A DNA stretch of 64,000 bases from Cephalopachus bancanus (GCA_027257055.1 JAPVLO010000570.1:1502001-1566000); one strand, 5' to 3'; positions 49,284 through 60,790 are shown, counted from the first letter of the stretch. Numbers and translations are program-made. The notes: generated from the letters alone by a model not told the origin.

Positions 49284-49297
49284 CTGCCCATGGTTTT

Positions 49298-50015
49298 CTA
49301 AGAATATTTTCTTAGAATATTTATATTTTATTTTATGTTATAAGTCACTGAGCTATTTCTCTGCCAAAGTTCTTCCCAAGTGTAAATATTTGCTTTCTTC
49401 CTTGTTTCACTGTTCCTTCTGTGTGCAGCTTGGAACCTGAACATTTTATAACACTTTCTAATCAGTAAACATTTAAGTCTGCACAAGTACACAAATGCAT
49501 TCACAGATATATACATATAGATGCATACATGACTAAAAAGGTGAACATTCAGAGAGGCCACTGCTCAGCATGTTCCTTGTGGGCCACTTGTCGACAGTGA
49601 TCTTATCCAAAGAGAACAGAGATTTTGAACATCTGGGTAGTTTAAGTTAAAAATAGGATGAAGGGGGAAAAATAGGATGAAGACGAAATAAGAGAACAGG
49701 ATAAGCATCCTCCAAAGAAAGCAGTAGCTGCTGCCCACACATCATAGACAGTCTGACTTCAACAATGAGTGATCATTGATTGTGTGAAAAAGTCCAGCAG
49801 AACTCAGAAAACTCAGTGCATCTACAGTCCAACAGGCTTATGGTATATACCTGTTTCTGCAACTTAAGATGAATCTTTCTGTCCCCAGTTGGTTGCGAAA
49901 TTAATTTTTTAAGATAGTTTCAGCCTTTGGAGAGTAATTTTCCAGTCTAGTCTGTGCACTGAAGTGTTTGGGATCCAGTTTTGGAATGAGTGTCCTGTTG
50001 GAGAGAGCCTGAGTT
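49298..50015. other. No gene or clear repeat
   Basis: AT-rich sequence, with a TACA/TATA-rich patch near 49490-49530. Confidence 0.35.
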
Positions 50016-50138
50016 TCAGGACTTGAACATGTGCACAGTTTGCACCATGTACTACCTGCAAATGGGACACTTGCTCAGGTAATTGCTGCAGTTGGTGCAG
50101 ATGACCACGTGCCTGCACTCCAGCAAACAGGCAATTTT
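50016..50138 (-). pseudogene. RING-finger C-terminal remnant, RNF34/RFFL-like
   Basis: One minus-strand frame reads KIACLLECRHVVICTNC, then CPICR, a stop codon, and YMVQTVHMFKS followed by the true-looking terminal stop at 50016. The C-x-H, C-x2-C and C-P-x-C-R spacing is the second half of a RING domain. The tail after CPICR, ending in FKS, matches from memory the extreme C-terminus of the CARP-type ubiquitin ligases RNF34 and RFFL. The first half of the RING is missing: upstream sequence shows no earlier cysteine pair. The in-frame stop in place of the residue after CPICR disables it. It may be a 5'-truncated retrocopy or a lost exon. The longer frame at 49909-50118 is a different, meaningless frame. 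Confidence 0.6.
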
Positions 50139-51294
50139 GGAGGTTTCAATAATGAAATTTCCCAAAAGTGCTTATTTAGTTTAAACTTTTTGTTTGCAAG
50201 TATTAGAAATCCACTTGAGTTTCCTGAATATCGAAGTAGGGGGTTTGATGATAAGAATCCAGGAGTGACTCAGAAAACCATAAGGCAGGAATGATACAGG
50301 GCCACAGGAAGGACAGGAACTTGGAATTAGAAAACTCTCAGAAACCAGTTTTAGGTTCACCTGGCAGTTATGTGTCTCTCATCACTGCTCCTTTCTTTAC
50401 AAACTGATTTTCTCCACTCCATCCACATGGCGGAAAATATGGCCACTCATAGGCAAAGAGGTTTCTTGTTATGTGTCAGCCATTCAGAAAGTAAAAAACT
50501 ATGGGTTTCAATTTCAAAGTGTGTCAAGGGCCTGTTCCAACCCTTGGTTGAATCTACTGTGGCCAGAGGAGCAGGGTTATGCAGGCAATGTAGGGCTGGG
50601 GTCCCTACCCTCAAGGTGTTCACTGCCTAGGAGACAGAAATAAAATCAGGCAACCATACTTTCTTTAAGCATATGGTCCCTTCTCCAGTCTTGGAGAGGT
50701 GGATCCACCCTCTCTCTGATCTACTTTCTGAATAAACTATCTTTTCTAACCTAAATAAAATAAAATCAGACAACTGAGAATTCAATCAAGTAAGGTAAGG
50801 ACTTTACTGTGGGTACTATAGAGGGAAAAGTAATTTTGTCAAGTGTTTGCAGTTGAAGTAACATTAAAGGTGCATTTTAAAGGCAGAGTGGAAGTTTGTC
50901 AGGAGAAAAGGGGCATGTGTAGCAGAGGGAGGTGGTTAGAGCATTCCAGAAAAAAAAATGACATATGCAATGGGCCCAAGAGTTTGAGGATTGTGAGGAG
51001 TTCATTGTGACTGAAGAATAGAGTGAGAGGTGGGAGGGAAGTAGAATGAGATGAAGCTAAAGAGGAATATTTTGTCTTTTGGGGAGGTGATCTCATAGGT
51101 TATACTGAAGAGGTTGAATTGTATTTTATAGGCAAAGGTTTTTAAGGAGAGCAGTAACACAATTGTGGCTCTTATTCGTATTTATTTCTAGATAATTCTC
51201 TGCCACTAGTAGGACAAGCAGATACAGTTCATTACAATGAGAAATAATATAATCTTACTTCTAGTAGGTCATAAGTATATTTTGGTTTATGCCA
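50139..51294. other. No gene or clear repeat
   Basis: Single-copy-looking sequence. The old-repeat-like phrase GAGGTTGAATTGTATTTTATAGGCAAAGG occurs near 51110, with no firm family. Confidence 0.35.
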
Positions 51295-51392
51295 AATCAG
51301 TTCTGTAAAACTCCTGTATATGTGTTGACTCATCAGTCAGAAGTAAATTATTGTACTGGGGTCTCATATATAGGAGTTTTACAGAACTGATT
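51295..51392. repeat. Inverted repeat at truncated 3' end of class I provirus
   Basis: Arms 51295-51321 and 51366-51392 are complementary at 26 of 27 positions, with a 44-nt loop. The right arm is part of the env tail region and the left arm is an inverted copy of it. Confidence 0.9.
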
Positions 51393-51399
51393 CATTGTT

Positions 51400-52655
51400 T
51401 GACAAAATGAATAATCCAATTTATTATGCAGGGCCTGATAAGTATACTGAGGAGAAGAAGAATGAGGGGTCCAACTAGACTAGTAACAAGAGTTGTTAAC
51501 CATGGGTTCCAATCAAATAAAGCTTGGAACCAGGATTACCTTCTCTTTCTTTTTGTCATTTGCCTAAGTTTGACCTTTTGAAGAGTACCTTTAATAACCT
51601 CTGATTTGTTGGCATAACAACAAGCCTCTCCAAGGGCTACACAGAGTCCTCCTTGAGATAGGAAAAGTAAGTCTAGGCCTCTAGGATTTTGAAGGACAAT
51701 TTCAGCCAGGGATTCTACCTGGTCATGGAGTTGGCCCATGGCAAATTGTAGATTTCCTAGGTCAGCATCAATTTCTTGGGCGAGGTTAGATAGACCCAGT
51801 TCTCCACAAACCAGAGCAATGGTGCGGTGCTGATTGCAGCCCTTCCTGTTACACTTAGCCCAACTAAGGCAGGTACTAACAAGGGAACAGCACATTTTGA
51901 ATGAGCAATTGGAAGACCAGGGAGACTGAGTAGAAGAGCTCCTTTGGGACCACTATAAGCATAAACCTGAGGCAGCACATGAACAGTAATGTATAAGGTA
52001 GGCTGATTAAATCTTTTGGTAGTAGCACAGTGTGTAAGGCCTGTGGGACTGGCCAACCAGCTGTGGTCAGGGGTCACGTAGGCCATGGATTCAGCCAGAG
52101 TTGTGATGAGAGACAAGTTACAGAGAATGGAGAAGTTGTTAGATTGTAACCTGGAGTTATGAAACAGGAGGCTTTACCAGTTACATCTCCTAGAGTAATG
52201 TGAACCATTTAGAGTGCAGTTAGTTCTCCAGATGATAGGAGTTTCAACTCCCATGCCCATATAGTAAGGGGGTTTTGGCTTTAAGCAAAGCCAACAATCT
52301 AAGGCCAACTGGAACACAGTAGCATTAAGCAGATGTTGCATATTATTTAACATAAGAAAAAGATTAGGGGGTTGACGGGCCAGGTTTGGAAGTGGTTGGG
52401 GTGACCTTGGGAGCTGTTGGAGTGAACCTGGGGTAATGGCTTGGTTGGCAGGAGGCAGAGGCTGAGGTGGAGGCTGGTAGTGGTAACTGAACAAGGTATC
52501 CTTCAGCTCTGCCAATGGCCCTATGGGTTTGGCCACGGTTTTGTAGGCAAGTATGCTCCATCAAATAGTGAATAAGGCACCTTGGTTATAACCATCCATG
52601 TAGTCTTATAACTCAGGTTTTTCCCATAGTATAAGAATAATGGAGTGGATTAGTA

Positions 52656-52695
<40 letters not shown>

Positions 52696-53500
52696 CAAAT
52701 ATATATATGTCATTCTGGGCCAGCAGTTGACCAAAGGGTGATTTCAGAGGTGTCATTAGGCCCCCCACTGTAAGTTGCAATGGTGATGCATTTCTAGTCT
52801 AGGCAGTTTTCCTGAGCACATTTTCAGCCAGTGAGGTCACTGGGGCAGAGGTAAAAGTCTACATCCCTTATATAATAAGGGGTTGCCCACTGTGTGCATG
52901 ATTCAGTATGGTAAGCATTTTGTACAGGTGTTAAGTTGATTATTCCCAGACAACCATCCTGCTAGACGTTCTTTCCTATTTGTGCCGGGTCAGGAAGGTT
53001 TACTTTAAATTTGACCGGAGGTGAACCATGGGTCCAGTTTTGGATTGCTAGGACCTTTCCTGATGTGAAAGAGGTTAAAGAAAAGGTATAGGCAGTATGG
53101 TAAGCCATTCCAAGAGGGGGAAAACAAATTAAGAAGCAACACCATAACACAGTAGGGCAATAACATATTCTACACATAGGAGATAAGATAGCATTAACAG
53201 AGACTTTTTGCCATACTTCCAAGCTGCAGGAGCTACAGTAAGCAGTCCTACACCAAAACCCCAAACAAGAGGGATTACAAAAACAAGAGGTAAAGCATGA
53301 GTACAATGCATTTAAAAGACATTAGCAACCAGTCTGTTTGATTCTCATGATTTAGATGCACGTCGAAAGGTGACCTTGAGAGGGTTCTTGGAGTCCTTGG
53401 TTGCAGTCTAGTTTGTTGAATGGTGGCTGTTTTCCCTTGTTGAACAAGGGAGTGTATATTTGGGGTCCCTTGCCACTGCAGCGCAGTCGATGACATGAAC
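51400..53500 (-). pseudogene. Class I provirus env remnant
   Basis: Env glycoprotein remnant. The surface-subunit N-terminal part lies at 52962-53306. The piece at 52174-52536 contains a CWLC motif, which in gammaretroviruses is the disulfide-exchange motif. The transmembrane subunit is at 51536-52116. It has an immunosuppressive-domain-like stretch followed by CVALGEACC, a CX6CC motif, and the frame continues below 51536 into a hydrophobic membrane span and tail. A (TA)n array interrupts the gene at 52658-52693. Several frames and stops separate the pieces; not functional. Confidence 0.87.
52658..52693. repeat. (TA)n microsatellite inside env remnant
   Basis: About 18 TA units, followed by ATATATATGT. 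Expanded after the provirus inserted. Confidence 0.95.
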
Positions 53501-53973
53501 TGGTGGAGTTAGGTCTGTTTTCCTGGCCATTTTACTCAAGTGTGGTGAATCCAGGCTGGTATCCCAGCGATCTTGATTGCTGTTGGAGTGGTGAGGATGA
53601 TGAGAAATGGTCCCTTTCAGGCAGGAATTAGTCCTTTCTGGAACTTTTTGATGAAAACCAGGTTATCGGGCTGGAATGAATGACAAGGCATGGAGGATGG
53701 AGTGAGTAGGACAGCATGAACACTGGAGTGTACAGTTGCCTGAACCTATTGTAGAGACTGGAAATACTTTAACAGAGATTGGTTAGGTATTTCTTCCAGA
53801 ATGAGATCCCACAATCGGGGCAACAAAGGAGTGGGTCTCCCAAACATGATTTCATATGGAGTAAACCCAGCCTTATATGGAGTGCATCAAGTAGGGAGAA
53901 GAGCTATAGGAAAACGATTTATCCATTTTTCACCAGTCTCTATTATTAATTTAGTTAAAGTAGATTTCAGAGT

Positions 53974-56714
53974 TCAATTCATGTGTTCTACCTGCCCAGA
54001 TCTTTGTGGTCGGTAAATACAATGCAATTTCCAGTTTATGTTTGATGGCTTACTAAGCAGTTGTACTATGTATGAGGTGAAGGCAGGACCATTGTAGAAG
54101 CCAATAGAGAGGGGAATCCCAAACCTAGGAATAATTTCATTTAGTAAGAACCTTGTAACCATTAGGGTGGTTTCATTTTGGTGGCAAAGGCCTCTTCCCA
54201 CCCAGAAAAAGTATCTACAAATACTAGCAAATAGTTGTACCCTACATAAAGGGACTTTATTTCAGTGAAGTCTATTTGCCATTTTTCTCCAGGAGTTGCT
54301 CCTTGAGCTCTAATGCCATTCAGAGATCTGAGCCCTTGTTTTGCATTGACTTGGGCACAGGCTGGGAACATAGCAGCTACTGTTGCAGCTATACTTTTTA
54401 AATCATTAATATGACAAAAATAATTCAATAGTTCAGTCATTTTAGTACCTCCCAAATGGGTAACAGAATGTAGTTGTTTTACCAAGGAATGTCCCGGGGT
54501 TTCAGGTAGAATAATTTTAGAGTCCTTGATCCACCATCCAGTGGAGTCTATAAGCTCCCACTAGGTCTGCCTGTTCCTCTTCTTCCTGGGTATAAGTAGG
54601 CTGCTTTGGAAGAGAAGGAGCTGGAAAGGTTTTAGTTAGCAGGATAGTCAGGGGTTCAACTGGGAGTTCTGCTGCCTTCTGAGCCATCTGGTCTGCCAGG
54701 TGGTTTCCAGTTACTTCTGGAGTATCTGAGTTTTGATGTCCCCTGCAACAAATGATGGCTACCTCTTTGGGTAGCCATAAACCTCTAAGGAGGGCTAAGA
54801 TTTTCTCCTTGTTCTTTATAGTCTTATCTGCTATGGTAAGTAGGCCTCATTCCGTATAGATCATGGCATGCACATGAAGTGTAGAAAAAGGATACCGGCT
54901 GTTGGTGAAGATGTTTACCCACTTTCCTGTTCCCCAGCCTAGGACCTGAGTTAAAGCAATTAATTCAGCCTTTTGAGCTGAGGTACCTCGAGACAACGCC
55001 TGTGACCAGATTATATCATGAGCTGTGGTTACAGCTGCACCAGCCTTGTGGACTCCCTCTATTACCAGGCTGCTACCATCCGTAAACAGGTCAGCATCAG
55101 CCTGGCTCAAAGGAGTGTCCTGAAGATTGGGACGGCTGGCCTGAGAGATGTCCAACATGTCTTCACAGTCATGAACTGGCATTTCTGGATTGTCATCAGG
55201 CAGTAGGGTGGCCAGACTGAGGCATTGCATAGGAGAGAAAGTTAGTCTAGTTTGGTCAAGCAAGAGGCTTTGATACTGGGTGATATGAGCATTTGACATC
55301 CAGTGGCTGGAGGTTCCCGGGAGCAGAATTTCAATGGCATGAGGAACAATCAAGGCCAGATTCTGGTTGAAACTCAATTTATCTGTATCTTTAACTAGTA
55401 TGGCTATGGCTGCAATGGCCTGGAGACAAGAGGGACAACCAGAAGCCACTGGGTCCAGTCTTTTTGACAAATAAGCCACTGGTCTCCTCCATGGCCCTAG
55501 GGTCTGAGTGAGGACGCTTTTTGCAACTCCTCATTGTTCATGAATGAACAAGTGGAAAGGCTTGGTAACATCTGGAAGGGATAGAAGCAGGGCTTGGGTC
55601 AGAGCCATTTTTAACTGCTGGAACACTTGTTCCTCAGCAGCAGTCCAGTTCAGAGGTTGATCTCCTGCTGTGGCTATGTACAAAGGCTTGGAAATTTCAA
55701 CAAACCCTGGGATCCATAGTTGTAAATACCCTGCCACCCCCAGGAATTCTTGTACCTGTTCTTTGGTGATAGGCATGGGAATTTGAAGAATGGCTTCTTT
55801 CCAGTTTGAGGTTAGGGCTCATTTACCTTCTTTTAGTTGGTATCTCAGATTGGAGACTTCAGTTGAGCAGAGCTGTGCTTGCTTAGCTGATACATGGTAG
55901 CCCAAGTCTTGGAGAAGCTGTAGCAGAAACTTAGTACTTTGTAAAGTGTCCAAGTCTGCAGCTGCAAGTAAGAGATCATCAAAATACTGGAGTAAAGTAC
56001 ATTCAGGGTGTAGGGCACAGAACCCTGACAAATCCTGTTGCAAGGCTTCTCCAAAAAGAGTTGGAGAGTTCTTGAAAACTTGTGATAACTGGGCACAGGT
56101 TAACTGACTGGTGTCACCTGAGTCAGGATCTGTCCATTCAAAAACAAAGATAGTTTGACTGACAGGGGACCAAGGAATAAAGAAGAAAGCACCTTTTAAA
56201 ATCCAGTACAGTATATACCTGATGTTGAGCAGGAAGCAGACTGAGCAAAGTATACAGATTAGGAACAGTAGGATGGATAGTTTCAACCTGCTTGTTGACG
56301 TCCCTTGTCTTGAACTGGTTAGTAATCAGAAGTTCTCAGTTTCTGAACTGGCAAAAAAGGAGTGCTCAATGCTGACTTACATAGGGTTAAAATATTAGTG
56401 GCTAAGAGTCTTTTGAGATGAGGAGTAATTCCTTTCCAGGCCTGTAAACTCATAGGGTACTGATGAACGCCAACAGGAGTAGCCAATGCTATTAAACTTA
56501 CCACCACTGGAGGATGATGTTTCACCAGTCCTTGTGGGTTGGTCTCTGCCCAGACTGAAGGAAACTCTTGTTGCAACTGTAGAAGTAAACTTGATGGGGC
56601 ATTTTCAGTAGAGGACTTAGAAGAAACTAAAAGATATTTTTCAGAGAATGGAACAGTTAAGAGCATCTGAGAGGCAGCAGGAATAAACATTTCAGTTTTG
56701 TCAGGTGGAAACAC
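53974..56714 (-). pseudogene. Class I provirus pol remnant (RT, RNase H, integrase)
   Basis: RT starts in the frame at 56319-56714 and continues at 55819-56286 with the LLQYFDDLLLAA catalytic box (YFDD rather than the usual YVDD) and at 55531-55776 (VQEFLGVAGYLQLWIPGF). RNase H is in the 210-codon frame 54847-55479, with ADLFTDGSSLV carrying its first acidic residue. Integrase is at 54162-54485, with zinc-site histidines (HSVTHLGG) and WQIDFTEIK with the first catalytic Asp. It continues at 53974-54201, where FYNGPAF has Tyr in place of the second catalytic Asp and GQVEHMN keeps the Glu. Frameshifts separate the domains. Confidence 0.88.
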
Positions 56715-56943
56715 AGTGGTGGCTCTTAACTTTCAAAGTAAGTCTCAACCCATAAGAGGGAACGGACAATCTGGAGCTATTAGAAAATGAACAAGTGACT
56801 TGCTTTTGTCCCAAACTGACAGTCCATTTGGAAGTGAACTTGCAATTAGTTACTGCTCCCGTTGCTCCTTGAACCAAAATTTGCTTTTTATACATAGGTC
56901 CCAATGGTGTGTTTAGGACTGAATATTCTGCCCCAGTGTCCAC
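56701..56943 (-). pseudogene. Class I provirus protease remnant
   Basis: An 80-codon frame beginning MDTGAEYSVLN, the Asp-Thr-Gly active site of a retroviral aspartic protease. Upstream protease residues lie in another frame. It follows the zinc knuckle of gag and precedes RT, in a gag-pro-pol order. Confidence 0.8.
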
Positions 56944-57025
56944 TAAGAGTTGAACTGGGTGGCCCCCTGACAGCTGCTGTTACTATGGGCTCTTGGGAGC
57001 CTAAGGAAAAAGAGCCCTGGCCCCA

Positions 57026-58561
57026 TCAGTCCAAATCATTTCCAGCCTCTCCAGTAGAGGGCAGGACCAGAACTGGCTCAGGGTTCTCTTGTTGTGGGTG
57101 ATGGGGGCAATCTTTGATCCAATGCCCTAGTTCCTTGCAATAAGCACACTGGTTCCTTGCCAACCGAATGCGTCCAGGTTTCTGACACTTTTGGCCCTTC
57201 TGGTTATCGAACTTTTGATGAGAAGGTTTGGAATCAGCTCCCAAGGCCTAAAGGGCTGCTTCTAGGATTTTGGCTTGCCTTCTTGCAGCTCTGTCAGCTG
57301 CCTGCTTTGCCTGCTTTTGTTTCTCAGCATCTCGGTTATTATAAACTTTTTGGGCTACCTTGAGCAGCTGAGAAGTATTCATTCCTACAAAGCCTTCCAG
57401 TTTCTGCAACTTTTTTCAAATGTCCAGAGCTGCCTGAGGCACAAATGCCAAATTAATAGCTTGAGCATTCTCGGGAACCAAAGGGTCAAAGGGGGTGTAA
57501 CAGGTCTAAAACGCCTCTTGGAGACACTCGAGGAATGCCCTTGGAGACTCCCCGGGTCCCTGGATAATCTCAGTGGTTTTAGAAAGATTGATAGGTTTTG
57601 GGGCTGCCCCCTTTGAACCTACTAATAGAGCCTGATGATAGGTATTCAATGCCCTGGACCTCACCTAGGTGTTAGGGTCCCAGTCTGGGTGACAAGGGGA
57701 AAATCCCTATCTAATATATCTTTGATTTTCTTCTTGTGTGCCCCTGGTAGAGTTCAGAATAGACATTCTGGCCTCAATTTTAATTCATTCCTGCTCTTCA
57801 GCAGTAAACAAAGTGACAAGAAGCTGCTGTGAGTCGTCCCAAGTGGGGCAATGAATATGCATAACGGATTCCATTAAAGAAATCAGAGCCTGTGGCTTAG
57901 TTGATAATGTGGTATTCTGATACTTCCAGTTATACAAATCAGAAGAGGAAAAGGGAGTGTATACCATAAAAAACCTACCGGTTCAATTTGCTCCCAGTGC
58001 AGAAGGAACTTTCTGGAGGGGAAGAAGTGGGGCCGGGTTGGTCCAGGGCTGGAGTTGGGCAGCCAGAGGTGGAGAAGACAAAAAGGTGTTGAAACTGGAA
58101 GCAGCCTCAGCCACAGCTGGGGCTGGGGACAGCTGTGGGCAAACAGAGGTGGTGGAGGTAACAGTGGGTGAGGGAGCCTGGGGACCATATGGTGGAGGGT
58201 TAGCGTTAACCAGATCCTCAAGGAGATCCTCAGTAGAGGGGGGTAAAATAGGATACAACCCATAAGAAGCAGAGGCTATAGGTAATGGGTATGATGCAGC
58301 CTTTACCTCATGGAGAGGTGGCTTAGGCAGTAGAGGGTCCATAACATGAGGAACAGTACATCCTGGCCAATTGAGAGATGAAGTGACCAGGACTTGACTG
58401 GCGGTTTCAAGAGAACATGCTTTTAACCAGAGTTGTGGGATGTGGACCAAACTTAGCCACTGATTAATATAGGGGAACTGATCCAGATGGTTGGGATTCC
58501 CCGTCACGACCTTCCAAACAGATTCAGTAAGCTTAACATCCAGAGATCCTGTAGAGGACAA
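57026..58561 (-). pseudogene. Class I provirus gag remnant
   Basis: The matrix/p12 part is the 192-codon frame at 57983-58561, which begins with matrix-like helices and passes into a proline-rich stretch (PHPLLPPPP-like in an alternative frame at 57883-58263). Capsid pieces follow from about 57960 down to 57300 in broken frames. The nucleocapsid at 57026-57244 has one CCHC knuckle, [14 protein letters not shown], in a basic, Gln/Lys-rich context. A single knuckle is typical of gammaretroviruses. The original start was not determined. Not functional. Confidence 0.82.
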
Positions 58562-58950
58562 TCCAATATGAAATGCCAGCCAGTCTATGTTACAGAGGGT
58601 TCAGAGTCAGCCTTTTGAGAGGGGAACACTGTAGTTCTTAGCAAATGCAACAGATAAATACTTTAGCATGCAGTCCAGAGGACTGACTGATTTCGAATTC
58701 TGAGATTCCCATGACACACAATGAACAAGTGGTACAAAGACAACAGACAGACAACACGTCCAAACCAAAATGAAAAGTTACAGATCCCTGGAACACCTCA
58801 GGGAAGAGAACAAGGGGATTCTATTCAGCCAATGTCTTGGTTCTGTGAATAGTGTCTGAAGGGCGAACTCATCAGGTCGTTTCTTCCTTAACCAGAAACA
58901 AAAACAGAAACTGTGGTCACAGGCAAGCAAACAGAAAACCAAAAATAAGT

Positions 58951-58960
58951 CTTACCTCCT
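58951..58960 (-). promoter_or_regulatory. Splice donor in class I leader
   Basis: The minus strand reads AGGAG/GTAAG, a near-consensus donor, between the primer site and gag. This is where the env mRNA donor of gammaretroviruses lies. Confidence 0.6.
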
Positions 58961-58978
58961 AGGAGATTAAAAACGGAC

Positions 58979-59049
58979 ATTCCTTCTCTAATTGTGTGTC
59001 CATGCATATTGTAATAAAACTACTGATTTAAAATAAAAAATAAATAAAT
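58979..59049. mobile_element. Short poly(A)-tailed retro-insert in proviral leader
   Basis: About 70 bp ending in (AAAT)n-rich sequence, flanked by AAAAACGGAC at 58969-58978 and 59050-59059. The layout (duplication, short body, A-rich tail) is that of an L1-mediated insertion. The source sequence is not recognised. Confidence 0.55.
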
Positions 59050-59223
59050 AAAAACGGACTCAAGTTCTTTCGGAGTAGTAGCTGCCAGTAGTTGTTCTAA
59101 CTCCCTCAGAGCCAGATGAGAGGCTATGGGGCCTGAGAGTCTTAGGAGGCACCTCCCCTATACTTCTCCTCCCAGCTGGGGAGAGTCAGAGTGAGGCGGC
59201 TGCTTGGGCTGGCTGGTGGATCT

Positions 59224-59241
59224 GTCTCACTGGGGCCTCCA
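59224..59241 (-). other. Primer binding site, tRNA-Gln-like
   Basis: Two bases inside the LTR the minus strand reads TGGAGGCCCCAGTGAGAC. TGGAGG, CCA and GAGA positions agree with a tRNA-Gln primer site, with several mismatches. Other tRNAs are possible. Confidence 0.55.
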
Positions 59242-59314
59242 AATGTTATAGCCAGATAGCAAGAAAGGATATGTGTTGGCATCTCCTTTCTTGCTATCTG
59301 GCTATAACATTTGG
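59239..59314. repeat. Perfect 31-nt inverted repeat across LTR end
   Basis: Arms 59239-59269 and 59284-59314 are exact reverse complements, with a 14-nt loop (TATGTGTTGGCATC). The inner side of the LTR and the first bases of the primer site lie in the left arm. Confidence 0.97.
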
Positions 59315-59708
59315 ACACAGAGAAGGTTGAATTTTGAGTCCTTTATTTAGGCCAGCACTGAGAGAGGCTATTGCCATAAAAGCTCTTGGCCCCAGAGTTA
59401 GTAGGGGGTATATAAAGGCAGAAATTATATAAGCTGTACAGTTTGATTTACTTTTTCTTGGCACAATATTTGGTTGCAAAAAGGTATAGATAGCTACGGA
59501 TTTTGCAACTAGGGGGTTTTCAAGCATTGAGGGGAACAAGAATGTGGGTTTGCAGTGTGATTACAGGAAGGTTACATAAGGGAGTCATTTCTAGGTTAAG
59601 ATGGAAGATTTGTTACAAAATGGATTTATTTATGTCAAGCAAGCTATTACAGGTTATTATAGGTTTTTCCAGATTAGATATTTCATATTTCGAATGACCC
59701 CCTTCTCA
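59244..59708 (-). repeat. 5' LTR of class I provirus
   Basis: About 465 bp. On the minus strand it runs TGAGAAGGGGG... to ...GCTATAACA. A TATA-like TTTATATA lies near 59410 and AATAAAGGACTC near 59340 marks the polyadenylation signal; U5 contains the inverted repeat. The outer boundary at 59708 is inferred from the TG start and the end of similar composition. Confidence 0.75.
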
Positions 59709-60179
59709 TAATGGGTAGTATGAGAAAGAACCATGCAGCAGTTTCTGTCTCAATAGGTAATCATAGTAAAAGAAAGAGCTTGGTTTCAAGAGGACTAATT
59801 ACAATAGTTAATCTGAAAGAAAATGAGAACATTGGGTTGCAGGATAAAGAGGAGGAGGCTGTGATCAAGAAGATATTTTTGATATAAAAAAAAAATTTTG
59901 TGCCCAGCTGAATGTGGGAATTGAAGAACAATGAGGACTTGTAATTCAACATGCATGTAGGCAAAATGAATAGCTCTTTTAATTCTACTGGGTCAATTAC
60001 TTCAATTAAAAAGAAAAAAACCTCCAGATTACAATTGATTTATTCATTTGCTCCATTGGTAGTTCTAATTGGATAAAATAACTGGAGTGATCCCCACTCA
60101 GTAGCAGCTCAAGAATAAGAGATCTACTGCCCCATCAGCAGCCATTATTGAAAGGGATAGTTGATAACAGCTAAACTAT
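59709..60179. other. No gene or clear repeat
   Basis: Flanking DNA next to the LTR; no recognised family. Confidence 0.35.
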
Positions 60180-60420
60180 ATTTAATTTTCTCCAGTTTTA
60201 TTGAATTATAATTGTCTGATAACATTGTATATATTTATGGTATACAATGTGGTGTTTTGAAATATGTATACATTGTAAAATATCTAATCTACAATCTGGT
60301 GACTAAGTGTTCTCACACACACAAAAGTTTACTATAAAGAAATGGAGGTATTAATTAGCTTGATTGTGATAACCATTTCACAATGTATATGTGTATCATT
60401 TCACAACGAATCATTTTTTT
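60180..60420. repeat. Old L1 3'-end pieces in opposite orientations
   Basis: TTTTATTGAATTATAATTGTC... to AATATGTATACATTGTAAAAT reads as an antisense L1 3' end. The following AAGTGTTCTCACACACACAAAAG and TTAGCTTGATTGTGATAACCATTTCACAATGTAT read as sense. The two halves are therefore head to head. Confidence 0.5.
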
Positions 60421-60789
60421 AATACAGGACAAAGGATGGATTTTTATGTAGATAATTGGGGCATGTCATATTGTACAATATATATTTTCAGCCTAGTTTC
60501 TGAAAAGAATATAATTATGTTCAACAGATTCTCATAGAATAGTATCACAAGCCCAAATGTGTACAGACACTAGGCAGGTTTCGTGTGTGGAAATTAGTAA
60601 CAGCTTTTATGGTGCAACTTCTAAAAAATTGCCTAGATAACATTTTAGAGGTTAAAAGCATTAACAACTTTATTATTTATATTTTTCTAATCAACAAAGT
60701 GGTAATAAAGTTGGCAATCTAAGTGGTAAGAATGTAAATTCATCCCCCCACACTCCAGGGTATTCAATAATGCTATTTTCATTTTTAAT

Positions 60790-60790
<1 letters not shown>
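60421..60790. other. No gene or clear repeat
   Basis: AT-rich sequence, nothing recognised. Confidence 0.3.

Larger units (their letters stand above)
51295..59708 (-). mobile_element. Class I (gammaretrovirus-like) endogenous retrovirus, 5' LTR only
   Basis: Minus-strand provirus. In element order: LTR (59244-59708), primer site, splice donor, gag with a single zinc knuckle, protease, pol and env, ending just past the env cytoplasmic tail near 51320. Gag, Pol and Env features (one CCHC box, a CX6CC transmembrane motif, a CWLC surface motif) are of gammaretroviral type. No 3' LTR was found between 49300 and 51400. All genes are broken. Confidence 0.92.

Noticed and set aside
49909..50118. 69-codon minus-strand frame over the RING remnant
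   Set aside because: It is out of frame with the recognisable RING sequence and has no family features.
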